Source: Oryzias latipes
Taxonomy: Eukaryota > Chordata > Actinopteri > Beloniformes > Adrianichthyidae
Assembly: GCF_002234675.1 (NCBI RefSeq)
Contig: NC_019872.2
Coordinates: 8,572,950-8,636,949, forward strand
Reading direction: 5' to 3'
Length of the DNA: 64,000 nucleotides
Notes under the pieces: model-generated
What the model was told of the DNA's origin: nothing
The model's input: only the letters and a program-made list of their open reading frames with translations
The model's database searches: none
Shown: positions 13,901 to 25,899 of the stretch, piece by piece
Position numbering within the stretch: position 1 is the stretch's first letter
Layout of the letters: each line of letters opens with the position of its first letter
Translations under genes and position numbers: made by a program

Positions 13901-16900
13901 TGGCCTTGTCTCTACTTAACTTTTCTTTTCCTTTGAAGTGAAATCTTCCTTAATTTTAATGGACTGTGCCAATGATAATTGTGATAGTTGTGCACAATGT
14001 ACTTGGTGGCTCACACTAAACCCAGGGAAGGGGAGTAAATTTCTGCTTAGCAATAGTTTGGTTTGCATGAATAGTTTGATATTTAATGTTAAATAAAATG
14101 TAGGAAGTTGTTTTAGTCATTTAGCAGTTCATTTTGTAAAACTGTTATGGAAAAATCATTTTCATCACAATTATTATCACAATTTTATGTGTTTTCAACA
14201 TAACTTTTAGTTTAGAGCAATGGTTTAGCCCAAAGTCGTCTTAAAAGACAGAATTGTGATTTATATATATTTTCTAATATTTTTCTTTTGTAAAATTTGA
14301 CTTTTTGACCATTGAAAATAAAGAATATAAAAAGTAGGAGTTCTTAAAAAAATCTGACTAAAGCAAGGATGGTTTCCCATTTTTAATCTTACAAAACTGT
14401 TAATTAAGAGTTAATGTTAAAAGCTGGCAACAAATGTCTGTATTCTGATTTAAAATATTGATGTTGTTTCATGTATATCCACATTACACATACGTTTTAT
14501 TAAATTCTTGCAATCAATCAAATATTTTCTATACTTGCCATGTTTTGTTTAAACATCTGTGAAAGCAGTAGTCTGTTCGAGTCTGTCTTTGACATCCTGA
14601 GGACAAATCTACATTTCAATGTTAGGGTCTAAATTTTCTAGATTTAAAGCTACAGCTGATGTAAATTCTGCTCATCATTCCTTTTTTTAAGGATCCAAAT
14701 ACAAAAACAACACACAAGATTATTGTTAAAGAGGATTCAGGAAATAATGAAGTTGATTTACTAAACGCGTCATTATCTGTTTGCAGTTACTATCTTGGCC
14801 TTTTCTATCAATGCTTAGAAAACCGTGTTTTTCTTTTTTGTTCTTACTTGTAGTTGACAGTGGCCTCATGAGTTAAAGGCTGAAACCTCCTCTGGTTGTA
14901 GGTGCATCCCAGGTATGCCAGAGGGCATCGCTGCTCAAACCAGCCATTCACGCTCATTTGAATGTCACAGTGGATGTTCCTGTAAACAACCACAAAAGTC
15001 ATCACTAAAACTAAAGTTGATCAATGTCCTTTCATTGGTCATTTTAACATTTGTTAAAATGAATGTTTTCTTTTTTTGATTTAATGTTAACTGTGGGCAA
15101 CATTAAGTTTATTACGTTGACTGCTTTAAAGAAACAGCTTTGCATCTCCATGTCGATACAGGAAACTCACTTATAATGTTTGCCATATTCTCTGCGCTGG
15201 AAAGTGCGTCCACAAACAAAGGTAAAGGTGGAGTTTGCCTTATGGTGACGGCTAGTGACGCCCTCCACTTGCAACTGAAGGTGCAGCTCCAGTGGTTTGC
15301 TTGCAGTCAGGTCAATGAGTGACATGTTTTTCCCGAAAGGAGCGGACTGGAAGTTGAAGGTCTGCGTGCCTTCGTCTGTCAACAGGCTGTCTGAGCTAAC
15401 GGTCTCTGCAATGAGGTGACCCCTACACTCTTTCTCCAAGGAGCATAGCAGGGACGCCTGAACAGTCAAATAAAATGACGTAAAACATTTTGAAGCTAGA
15501 ATGAACATGATAAAAAGCAAAAAAAGACACTTTTCAGACAAAACACACTCACACAAAGGAGCCCATCACAACGATTTCTATTAAAAATGTTTTTCATTTC
15601 TACAAACAGATATAATTTAACAAAAAAAAGGGAAATCTAAGCTAAATTATTGGAATTAACTTTTTGTTATTACAAGAAATACAAACCTAGAAACGTGCAA
15701 TTCATAAATGAGACCGCAAAACCACAAACAAATGAATTAAATGAAACTAATTCGAATAACTTGAGATAGAAAGATTTACTTAAATCGCTTTAAACATTAA
15801 ATCTTACCCAAAAAATTACATGGTTGAATGTTGAAACATTCTAACATCCAGATAAATTACTATATTAAATGGATATTTTTACACTCAGGACCTAAACATT
15901 TGCCTGCCTCATCCACAAAACCAACATTTCCCTCTGATTTTATACAATCTAATGATTTTTGGTGATTAAATTTTAAATTTTAAATCATGCGCATTTAAAT
16001 CTCAGTTTTTGCAGTTTTAAGTCAATTAATCAACCTGGTCTATTCCATTTAAAAAAACTGTTATAAGAAGATTATAATTGTGTAATCTGTGTAGGATTTT
16101 CAACCTCTGTGGTCGACTCAATAGGCCAGTTGTCTCACCTGAACTTCCTCCCACACTGGCATGCTCTCCACCCCCACACCCAGGTCACTGGTATCCACAA
16201 TTTTAGATTCCTTCTTGTAAAATCCAGGGTTGCGGATGCGGCTGTGCCTTGCAGAAAAGCTGGTAGGGACTTTAAAGGTGCGCACTGTGATGATTTTCAT
16301 TGGCTCCACGTGTCCGTACACAAAGGTCTTCTTCGGTTTTACAGCAGAGCACGAGGAAGATGGTGTGGGACATGCACCGGCCACTGCTTTGGAGCTGCTA
16401 GATGCTGCTGCCTCATCCTCTTCTGTCAGAGTATTCAAGCCTTTTCTATTCCCCTTACTCTTTCCTTTTCCTGCCACAGCAGTCGCTTCGGTCTCCCGAC
16501 AGCCACTCATCTCCATACTGAACATGCGCTCCCAGGCATTATAGCTTTCCAAATTATCAGGATCCACATTTGAGGCCCTGGCAATAGCCTCCCTTTCTTC
16601 CTGAGTGAGTACAGGCTGGTTTTCGACCTCACCATCATCTTCACTCTCGTTCTCACTGGGGAGGTTGATGTTAAACTTGTTAAAAGACTCCCAAAGTGTT
16701 TGACTTGCTTCTTCTGCAGCTGCCCTCTCTGCTGCCTCCTTGTCCTGTGAAACTTTTTTCTTCTTCTCTTTTTCTTTTCTTCTTTCCTCTTCTCCATCCT
16801 CTTCCTCTACACTCTGAAGCAGCTCCGGGAACAGATTCTTCATTTTTATGGAGTGAAACAGCTGCTGCTGGTCTTTCAGGGCCAAGCCCAGGTCAAGACA

Positions 16901-18410
16901 TTCACTTTGCTCTTTCAGCAAGTTCTCATGCAGCTCTGTGTTGGGATGAGAATGAGCATCGTTGACCGGCCAGCGGTTCCACTCCATGGAGCAGCACACC
17001 ACGCTGGCTGGACACACCTGGAGGTGGGCTGCCCTGGAGGAGCGCGGCAGCTGGACCGGACAGCCGTACTCTGCATTGAGGCAGGGCACTCTCACGTTGG
17101 GACAGAGCAGCAGGTGATCCTCCTCCTTGCACAGGTGGAAGAGGGCGCCGCAGAGCAGACGGCAGGGGATCAGCGCACAGCACACTGAGGCCTCCACCCG
17201 AGCCCTGCAGCATCGGCTGTAACAGGAATCGCAGTGGACGTGCTGCCGCTGCCTGGAGGCTCGAGAGCGATGACTCTGACCGAGCCAAAATGAAAAAGGA
17301 TTTTCATTCATGCTGCATTAAGTTCCAAAAAATTAGGTTCAAAAAAGAATTATGAGAGACCTAAAAAACATAACAACATACACTCACTAGCCACCTAATT
17401 AGGAACACCTGTCCAACTCCTTGTTAACACAAAATTGTAATCAGTGAATCACACGGCAGCAACTGGGATTGTTACCCACAAGCATCTCTAGGGTTTACAG
17501 AGAATGGTCCAGAAAAGAGAAAACATACAATGGCCAGCAGTTCTGTGGGTGGAAATGCCTTGTTGATGCCAGAGGTCAGAGGAGAATGACCAGACTGGTT
17601 GCAGCTGACAGAAAGACAACAGTAACTCAGATAACCACTGGTCACAACCAATGTCTGCAGAAGAGCATCTCTGAACGCAGAACACGTCCAGCCTTGAGGA
17701 AGATGGACTCCAGCAGCTGAAGACCACTCCGGGTGCCACTCCTGTGGCATTTGGATGATTGAGTCAGAATTTGGCATCAACAACATGAAAGCATGGATCC
17801 ATCCTGCCTTGTATCAACGGTTCAGGCTGGTGGTGGTGGTGTAATGGTGTGGGGGACATTTTCTTGGCTCACTTTGGGCCCCTTGGTACCAACTGAGCAT
17901 GATTACAACACCACAGCCTATCTAAGTGCTGTTGCTGACCATGTCCATCCATTTATGACCACAGTGTACCATCGTCTGATGGCTATTTCCAGCAGGATAA
18001 CGCACCATGTCATAGAGCTGGAATAACCTCGGACTGGTTTCTTGGTAATGTCAATGAGTTCCCTGGACTCAAATGTCTTCCACAGTCACCAGATCTCAAC
18101 CCAATACACCACCTTTGGGACATGGTTAAACGGCAGATAGGCATCATGGATGTGTAGCTGACAAATCTGCAGCAACTGTGTGATGCAATCATGTCAAAAT
18201 GGACCAAATTCTGTAAGGAATGTTTCCAGTACCTTGTTGAATCGATGCCACAAAAGATTAAGGCAATAGGGGCTCCAACCAAGTACTAGCAAGGTGTACT
18301 TAATTAAGTGGTCGGTTAGTGTTACAATAAAAATAATTTTCCCGCTAACAAGTGAAATAATTATCAATGGTTTGAGGTTTTTTTTTACACAGAGACCAAA
18401 ATCTTACCAT
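10903..18410 (-). CDS. fbxo40: FBXO40-type F-box protein, minus-strand copy
   Basis: Coding exons on the minus strand: 18410-18408 (ATG only), 17275-16139, 15457-15171, 14979-14848, 13716-13413, 11124-10903. They total 2085 nt and give 694 aa with consistent phases. Residues 2 to about 100 form a cysteine/histidine-rich TRAF-type zinc finger. A long acidic and Lys/Glu-rich stretch follows. The F-box lies at about 553-598 (motif DSLSSLPYEVLCHIASFLD), and a conserved tail contains SEHLKVCPYN. Human FBXO40 is about 709 aa. In the family it is a muscle-enriched substrate receptor of an SCF ubiquitin ligase, reported to target IRS1. The start was chosen because the same ATG-at-the-donor layout occurs in the plus copy. 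A 5' UTR exon appears to span 18464-18408. Intron 1 holds a Tc1-like relic and the last intron holds a MITE and a LINE-like tail. Confidence 0.9.
11501..11904. mobile_element. Short inverted-repeat element (MITE-like)
   Basis: The left end (GGCTGAATCCAAATTCGTCC) and the reverse complement of the right end (GGCCAAATCTGAATTCTTCC) match at most positions, and similarity continues inward with CCCTATCCCTC-like text. The element is about 404 bp with no open frame. I could not define a target-site duplication, so the superfamily is unknown. It lies in the last intron of the minus-strand FBXO40 gene. Confidence 0.45.
12440..13032 (+). mobile_element. Non-LTR retrotransposon-like 3' end with ATTC tail
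   Basis: A GC-richer block unlike its surroundings runs into GGGATTAATAAAG and then a run of ATTC units (about 12998-13027). This is how many fish LINE 3' ends terminate. No reverse transcriptase motif remains. The left border is a guess based on the change in base composition. Confidence 0.45.
17381..18321 (+). mobile_element. Internally deleted Tc1/mariner-like transposon
   Basis: The ends are imperfect inverted repeats, with CACTCACTAGCCACCTAATT on the left facing a related inverted copy at about 18290-18321, and TA next to the left end. Inside, the plus strand keeps pieces of a Tc1-type transposase: the end of the helix-turn-helix region near 17490, the GQRRMTRLV segment, and the text for the catalytic half up to the C-terminus near 18290. 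Length is about 940 bp, shorter than an intact member, with deletions at the N-terminal region and near 17745. It lies in intron 1 of the minus-strand FBXO40 gene, opposite to the gene. Confidence 0.8.
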
Positions 18411-18464
18411 CTTTTTAATCTTCTCCCATTAAGTTTCCTAATGTGAAGCAACACACTGATCCCC

Positions 18465-19060
18465 CTGTAGGAAAAGAGGACACCTTTACTTTCTAAGACT
18501 CTGGGATCAATCCCCAAAACAAACAGAAACAAACACACAATGACTGAAAGTCTTATGATTTAAAAAAGGAACAATCTGCTTTTGCCTTACCTATCTGACT
18601 TTCCAAGAAGAGAACCGCTGACTGAACTGCCATGTGCATTGAAAGATCCAGTGTTTGTGTTAAGTATGTGTTATAAATAGAGCCGGGGCACTGACTGAGC
18701 AATGTTGCACAGGTGGTCAGACACGTGGTTTAGGTTAACAGCCCTCCAATCCATTCCAATAAAAAGACGGATTCATAATATGCTGCTGTCGTTGGCCGAC
18801 ATTGGTCACCTTAGGGCTTTAGACTCGACTCAGAGATTCATTCATAAATAAACAGTGTCCTCTGGTGGAGATTTAAGTCGCTCAACCTTTTTCCAGCAGT
18901 CAATTCAAATTTTAAGAATAAAATAATTTAATAATACTTTCCTTTAACCAAGATTGTGCAGGTTTGTGTAAACTTTTAACATTACTACAGCAAAGTCAAA
19001 CTGAGGGGGTGTTATTTTTTCCTCCGGAACCTCTTGGATATTTCTTGTCTAATTTTAACC
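18465..19060. promoter_or_regulatory. Putative shared divergent promoter of the two FBXO40 genes
   Basis: This is the region between the 5' UTR exon of the minus gene (ending at 18464) and the probable first exon of the plus gene. It contains TTATAAATAG at 18671-18680, which fits the MEF2 consensus and could also act as a TATA element. It also has E-boxes CAGGTG at 18710-18715 and CACGTG at 18722-18727. These motifs suit muscle expression, which is known for FBXO40. Function is inferred from motifs only. Confidence 0.5.
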
Positions 19061-19139
19061 TGCCAGTTAAAGGACGCACACTCAAGGACTTGGAGCTACT
19101 TTGTAAAACCTAAGAGACAAAAACAACACGTCTGAGCTG
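19061..19139 (+). other. fbxo40: Probable 5' UTR exon of the plus-strand FBXO40 gene
   Basis: A strong donor (GAGCTG then GTAAGACA) lies at 19139/19140, upstream of the start-codon exon 19757-19780. The beginning of the exon cannot be seen from sequence, so the left coordinate is approximate. Confidence 0.4.
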
Positions 19140-19777
19140 GTAAGACATGTTTAATTCATCTTGGATTTTGTCTAAATATGTTGTGTCTCCTCATCTGGAG
19201 AAATTGCTGTTGACATGATAGCTAAAAACTGGTTATAGTCTTGTTGTTTTGTTTAATCTTTTTGGGGTTTTAAGTTGTTTTAACCACACACATTTACTCT
19301 TTTCTATAAAATCATTCAAATCAGCAATAAAATACACTTCTAATCTGTTTATCTGCAAGGTAGCTTGGTAGGAAAGTGTTTGTATCAGCTTTGGATTTTA
19401 TTCTGCTGTTATTTTCAGTTAAAGCACAGATCTGTACATTTTATTTAAATGGCTTTGATTTATTCCCTTCTTTTTCAGGACAAAAACAGCGCGTAACATT
19501 CATCAAACTTTACCTGGAGGATATAAGATTCAGTTTCTTTCTGATCAGTCAATTAAACCTTTGCTTATTGTTTCTGAAGTTAACACAGAATCTGTGATTC
19601 TGTTTTTTTAACCAATTATATTATAATTACCAATTGCCACCGTTCTGTTAATTAAGGTAGAAAGAAGCAAGAGGGAAGGGATTTCTGACCTTTGTCAGAT
19701 TGTGTTAGATCTGAAGGTGAATCACACCCTTCTTTTTTTTTGTCTTTTTTCCGCAGAGTCACAAAAAGCAAGAAACC

Positions 19778-22700
19778 ATGGTGAGTGGAATTCTTTTATT
19801 CTTGTGAAAAAGTGAAAAACACAGACCTAGATCTACACAGCAAAATAACATTTCCTGTTGAAAAACAATGGTTTTGGAAATCAGATTTAATCTTCTGGAT
19901 TGCAAAAAAATGTAAAAAATTAAAGTCACACTAGATAGCAGAAACCCTGGATGATGCTGACTTATTTGGAGAAACAAAAATGGGTAACTGGAGGTAAACA
20001 AACAGATATTTGGAGCTTAAGGAGGCCTCAGGATCCCTCTGACCAGTGGAGTAATGGGGATATCAGAGAGAATCCTCCCAACAGATCTCCTAGGAAGAAG
20101 ATTAAATTGGAGGTATTAGCTCAGAGAGCTTATATAGAATACTCGACTACTAACTCCAGTCCAACAGGCAAGGTTCAAATCCAAATATGCAAAAGTAGAG
20201 GTCAGGGCTTTGGGCAAAACTTATTTGGTCACAGCATACAGGTCAAAAATTGCAAAAAGGCACACAAGAATTGACAGGCTGGAGGATAGGCTACCAACAC
20301 TTCACACTGTAGCACCAGGTGAAGACAGAGAGCAGTTTAAGTAGAGGGAGACACAGGTGAAGTGAGTGAAGAATTTACCGGTAACAGGAACCAGTGCAGA
20401 CAGCAGAAAAGGAGAGGAGCTATTCTAAGAATATGATTGTAAATGAATAAATATCTCTGGCATTCTAAAAACAATGAAGTTGGTGTTTTCTGCTTCATTT
20501 TGGCTCCTACAGAGTCATCGTTCTCGAGCCTCCAGGCAGCGGCAGCACGTCCACTGCGATTCCTGTTTCAGCCGATGCTGCAGGGCTCGGGTGGAGGCCT
20601 CAGTGTGCTGTGCGCTGATCCCCTGCCGCCTCCTCTGCGGCGCCCTCTTCCACCTGTGCAAGGAGGAGGATCACCTGCTGCTCTGTCCCAACGTGAGAGT
20701 GCCCTGCCTCAATGCAGAGTACGGCTGTCCGGTCCAGCTGCCGCGCTCCTCCAGGGCAGCCCACCTCCAGGTGTGTCCGGCCAGCGTGGTGTGCTGCTCC
20801 ATGGAGTGGCTGCGCTGGCCAACTGACGACACAGACCCACATGGCTTCAAAGCCCTGCAGGACAATGTTCTGGAGGAGAGTGCAGCTCAGAACGGAGCTC
20901 TGGATGTTGCCATGTCTTTGGTTGATCAAACAGATCTGTATGAACGCCTCAGAATGAAGCCGCTCTATCCAGAGTTGATGGAGGAGGATGAGGAGGAAAT
21001 AAAGGAAGAGGAGAGGAAGGAGGCAGCAACAGGATGGACGGTCAGCGAAGAGCAACCTCAAGATCCAAGTCAAGGTTAGTTGGGATAAAACAAGAGTTGG
21101 AGTTTTGATTAAATGTTACAATCTGAAGAAAAATCGATTTTTGTCTTTAACAAAGAATGTTTTTTTTTTTTTTTATTGAGCACAAGTTTAGCTGCATGCA
21201 CAAAGTCAACAGTTTCAGTCAGAGAATTTCTTAATTTAAGATTATCTATATGCTAACCTAAAGTGAGGACTGGTGCACTCAGTTTTGGTTCAATTTTATG
21301 GTTCAAGCTACTCTATTTTAATGTGGGTTAATATGGACAATTTCCATAGCTGCAAGTTTTCCTATCATTAATATTTTAAATTAAAATTAAAAAAATTAAA
21401 TTAACTGTTAATCATGTAAATCCAATCAATAAGCCCTCCCTTAAAATCAAACATCCAAGTAATTTTATTTTAGAAACCTAAATAAAATAAAATAAAAAAT
21501 GTGTCTAAATATTTTATCTGAATACACACAATGATATTGCAAATGAGCACCAATTTAAACTGTAACAAACATCATTCCATTTTCTTTTTCTACAGGACTC
21601 CCCCCAAAAAGTGCATTTGAGAGCATCGGTGTGGAAGAAGTAGCACAGAATAGTTCCAAACAGGGTTTGGTCTTTAACAAAGAGAAGTTCAACCTGATGG
21701 AGATGATGTTTAGCATGGACAAGGGGGGCTGCACTGTTGCTCAGGAAAAACTAGAGACCGAAAGGCAAGCCCGGTCCTCTGGAGAGAAGGGAATCAACCG
21801 CCATGGCAGAGATCCAGAAGAGGCTGGGATGCAGGACAAAACAAACGCAACTCGCACAAACTTAGAGCCCGATACTTCTGCTGCTGCCACAAACCTCAGT
21901 GAGCACGACACAAGCAGGACCGGGCAAGCCCCGTGGCAAGAGGGGGTTCTGGACCGCCTCGGGCAGGAACTCACCCCTCAAGAGTACAACATGTATGTAG
22001 TGCATCACGGCCGCATGCTGCTTGCTTTTGGACAAATTGAGGCCTGCACTCCGAGGGAAAAAGACTTCGTCTACGGCAGCCTGGAGCCCATTCCAGTGCA
22101 GACTGTGCGCACTTTCAAGGTGATGATTTCAAAATACTGCTATGTTTTTTTGCCAATGTTTGAGAAAAAATGTGGAGTCATCTTATTGTTTGTCTTTTAT
22201 CCATGTTGTTCCCAATGTTCAATTATCCATGCACCTGAAATCTGAAAACTCCAGGTTACTGATTGATAATCTTTTTATTTGAACAGGTATTGAGTTAAAA
22301 GGGAAAATGCTAACTGGTAATATTTGGAAAATGGGTTTTGAGCCAGATCTGAACTGCTCCCTAAAGCAGAAATTATCAGTTTTTCTAAGGGAAGCTGGAG
22401 ACAGACAGTCAAGCGTGAAGTTCCTCATATTCCCTGGAAGATTTTGGGCATTATTTTTTCTTTAAATGTCGTTACAAAATAAGGAATTGTTGTTTTTTTT
22501 GTATTGTTTTTGTTTTTTTCATAAAACCATTTCTTGTGCATCACCCTTCTGCCTGTGTCAATTCTAACTGAGAAGAAACTTCCTGGTTGAATAAAAGTAA
22601 TTTCAAGTCAAACCTTAACAAGGAAATAAATCATTTTGAACTTGAATGTAGAATCAAATAGTCTAAGTTTTGGGGGTCCCATTATAAAAGTCACAACCTT

Positions 22701-25700
22701 TCACAGGACGGTTGATTTCAGTTGTGGAAGCAAATTTGTGTCATTAAGAAATTTGTTTTGATAATCCCAAAAACATGTTTTAATGAAGTTTATTTGACTA
22801 CTAATCAAATATTAGCAAATTCCATTTTTAATTTCTGTAGAAAAAAAGACCAACTACCTCAAGTGAAGAATTGTGGGGATCTTCTTAAAATAAAATAGAG
22901 CGTAAGTGTGACAGGTAATCCAGACAGGTTTGTTTTGAAGAGAAGACTCAGGTGTAAGGTCTGCCAGTTGACCGTGTTTTAATTCAACTGTAATCTGAAT
23001 TAAAAATGTAAAATAAAAAATGGACACATTTTTTTGGCAAAAAGTTTAGAAAGTAATTTTAGTTTTTGAATTTTCTCCCAAATTGTCTTTTAATGGGCAG
23101 ATCCCTGACAGCTACCACTACAGGGAGCGGGTCCACAAGTACGACACAGCTGTTCGTGTGCAGACTGAACATTGCAGCGTCGACACCTCTGACCTCGAAG
23201 TGAGCGAAGACACCTGGTTTACAGACGAAGCCAAAGCCACCCTCCTGGGCTATGCTGAGCAGGCTGTTATGGGTCACAAGGTACAGAATGCACGTTGAAC
23301 CATAGCATGCTTTGCTAGCTGAATTTAAGTGAATGAAAACGTTCTGACTTGTGCAAACAGTTTATCATTGAAGCAACATGAGGTGATGGTCTGTTTTGTT
23401 GCAGATCAGTGAGACTAAAGGAGCAGATGGACTTTATGTTGATGTAGGAACGCAGACACACTCTTTCCGCTCTGCACCCTTCAAAGGGAAGACAACACTG
23501 GCTGAGGTGATGGCGGGCAGACCACTAAAGCTTCATCTGCAGCTGCAGGCGGAAAGCGTGAACAGCAGAAACAATCGAGCAAGCTGCGCCTTTACATTTA
23601 TCTGTGGTCACACCTTCCACCGCAAGGAATATTCCACGCACTTCAGGTGTTCATTTATCAGAAATGTTTAATAACACCTTGTATTTAGACACACTGAAGC
23701 ATCTTTTTACTTACAGGAATGTGCACAGTGACATCCAAACGTGTTTAAGTGGATGGTTTGAGCAGAGATGCCCCCTTTCCTATTTGGGATGCACATACAG
23801 CCAGAGGAGATTTCAACCCTCCTCACAGGATGCCACTGTCACCTACAAGTGAGCGCACATTTGGTTTGCTGGGCTGTTGATCGGCTTTACTATATATATA
23901 TATACTGTTACATTTCCATCATCCTTGGAAGAGTAAGAGAAGCATTCAGGTACAAGTTCTGACCTTGAGGTTTGCATTGTAATTTTGCCCCCTATAGTTT
24001 TTTGTGTTGTTCATCAAATTACACTGAAAAAAAAAGTTTACACATTACCAAAGTACCAAAGCGCAATTCATGCTAATATGTGTGTTTTGCCACTGGCACC
24101 CAACACATAAAACTTACTAATTAGAGTCATATGCCAATGCAGAAGACTGCATAGAGGTGTAGTGGTTTGCACTCTCATCTCACATTGGAAAGGACGTGCC
24201 TCAAATCCCAGCTGGATCCCTCCCATGTGGGAAAGTGGATGTACAACTGCACTTTTGATTTTACATTTTGTTTCAAGTATTCAGATTTAGATTGTTGGTC
24301 CCTTTTAAACCCTGCTCAATGAGGGGCAATTCACTAACAAATTCACTCACTTTTCTTTGACAAATTGTAAAAACCTAAAATCTAAAATCACATTCTGATG
24401 TCCCTCCACCACAACGTAGCTCAATTCCTTAAAAAAGTCTCACTCTGATCATCTTTTGATCTATTGTAAAGGCGTTCCCATTGGTCTTATAATTATTATT
24501 GTTATGCCTTTTCAGCCAAAATCAAAAAGCCTGTGTAATTTTCTAGGACCTAGTTTCTGCAGAGCAGTAGTAGTTCAGTAGAATTTGACTTCTGAGTTGT
24601 GGGTGTTAATTTTGGCAGGGAGTAATCCCAGCCCTGCCTCCCAATATCTATCTTTACACTCACAAGCCCCAATCTAACTTGCAACAAAAATAGTGAGAAA
24701 TATTGGAGTTATCCAGAGGTACAGTTATGAGCCAGATACCAGCTCGGACGAGGAAAACAAAGACGGACACAGATGTAATTATCTGCAAGTAAGTGCATCA
24801 GAATGGGGCGGAACAGGAAGCTCATGGCCCATCAAACAAAAACATTTCCATATAAAAAAAATTTTTTCTAAAGGAGCAAAGCAGCCAATCAGGAGCTCTG
24901 CATGGGGGTCACTACTACAAGTTTTTTAAATGACATTTTTTCATCTGCTCTGATTCTCAACAATTGGAATAAAGAAGTACTCAGAAATGCAATATTGAGC
25001 TTAAGTTTCTTCATAAACGTTTGCTGTCATCCGATAATGCCACAAGTGTTAATAACACAACAGAATCATCCAATTTCAATGGAGTGGGTCATGATAACAT
25101 TATAAAGCATTGCCAATAATGTTGTCAGTAGCCGCAGAACTAGTGGAAACTCTTTTATTATTGAAACTCTTTATTAAGAGGACTAATTATATAACCACTG
25201 ATATTGTTCAGAAACAAAAAAATAGAAAATTGGCTAACTTTGTTGCTAACAGTTACTGATGAAGTGAGTCTCTGCAAGACCCACACTCCCCTCCCTGTTT
25301 TTCTTTTTCTCTTTCTCTTGAACAGCCAGCAGCTAAAGTGTTTCAATTTGCGCCCAACCAATTTACCTGGAAGCCCTTCTGACTCCTCCCCTGCTCAGGA
25401 CAACGAGGGCGAACACCTGGGAGGGGACTCTCTTAGCTCGCTGCCTTTTGAGGTGCTGTGCCACATGGCCACTTTTCTGGATAGTCTGTCTCTGTGTCAG
25501 CTGGCTCTGGTGTCGCGGCTCATGAGGCAGGTCTGCTTCTCCCTGCTGCACGAGAGAGGGATGGTCACCCTCCGATGGGGGAGGAAGGCCTGCATGCAGG
25601 GAAGGTTCAAGTGGGAAGCCAAACTGGTGAGGTTTAGTCTGCACTTTTTACTTGACCTTTTTTCTCGTTGTGATTCTGCTTCTGCTTCTCTTCAGGTGTG

Positions 25701-25899
25701 GGAATTCAGTCATCTTTTTTCCTCTGTTGACTCGTGGCGCCAACTTGATATCCCTCCAATGTCTGCTCATCTGAAAGTCTGTCCTCATTACCAGATGCAT
25801 ACTCACAGTGAGCCCATAGCCCTGCCTAGCATGAGTGAAAAACAGATTGGCAGTGAGAAAACTCAAAGGCTTATCAATCTTTTGAAAGAAAAACGATAA
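19778..25899 (+). CDS. fbxo40: FBXO40-type F-box protein, plus-strand copy
   Basis: Coding exons: 19778-19780 (ATG only), 20513-21074, 21596-22119, 23101-23280, 23405-23646, 23717-23848, 25326-25626, 25696-25899. They total 2148 nt and give 715 aa, close to human FBXO40 (about 709). The TRAF-type zinc finger covers residues 2 to about 100, then a Glu-rich segment. The middle region contains SAPFKGKTTL and CGHTFHRKEY, shared in diverged form with the minus copy. The F-box is at about 580-625 (motif DSLSSLPFEVLCHMATFLD), and the tail has SAHLKVCPHY. The expected role is SCF ubiquitin-ligase substrate receptor in muscle. The zinc-finger exon is nearly identical to that of the head-to-head neighbour while the rest is clearly diverged. 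This copy has introns the other lacks, and vice versa. Intron 6 (23849-25325) carries a SINE relic and a MITE. Which fish paralogue number applies to each copy is not known. Confidence 0.92.
24140..24260 (+). repeat. tRNA-derived SINE relic
   Basis: The text GTGTAGTGGTTTGCACTCTC resembles an A-box region and CCTCAAATCCC a B-box region, at the usual spacing for a tRNA-derived SINE head. The following CCATGTGGGAAAGTGGATG looks like a worn body. It is degenerate and not a functional tRNA gene. Confidence 0.45.
24439..25105 (+). repeat. Inverted-repeat element family X, copy 1
   Basis: The left end reads CACTCTGATCATCTTTTGAT. The interior shares TAGTTTCTGCAG, AGCCAGA-C-CCAGC-CGGACGAGG and AATAAAGAA with the copy at 26687-27154, and the left end matches the inverted copy at 27406-27852. 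The right border is approximate. It lies in intron 6 of the plus-strand FBXO40 gene. Confidence 0.5.

Noticed and set aside
16109-17188. Several plus-strand frames over the FBXO40 exon
   Set aside because: They lie antisense to a well-supported coding exon and have no family features.
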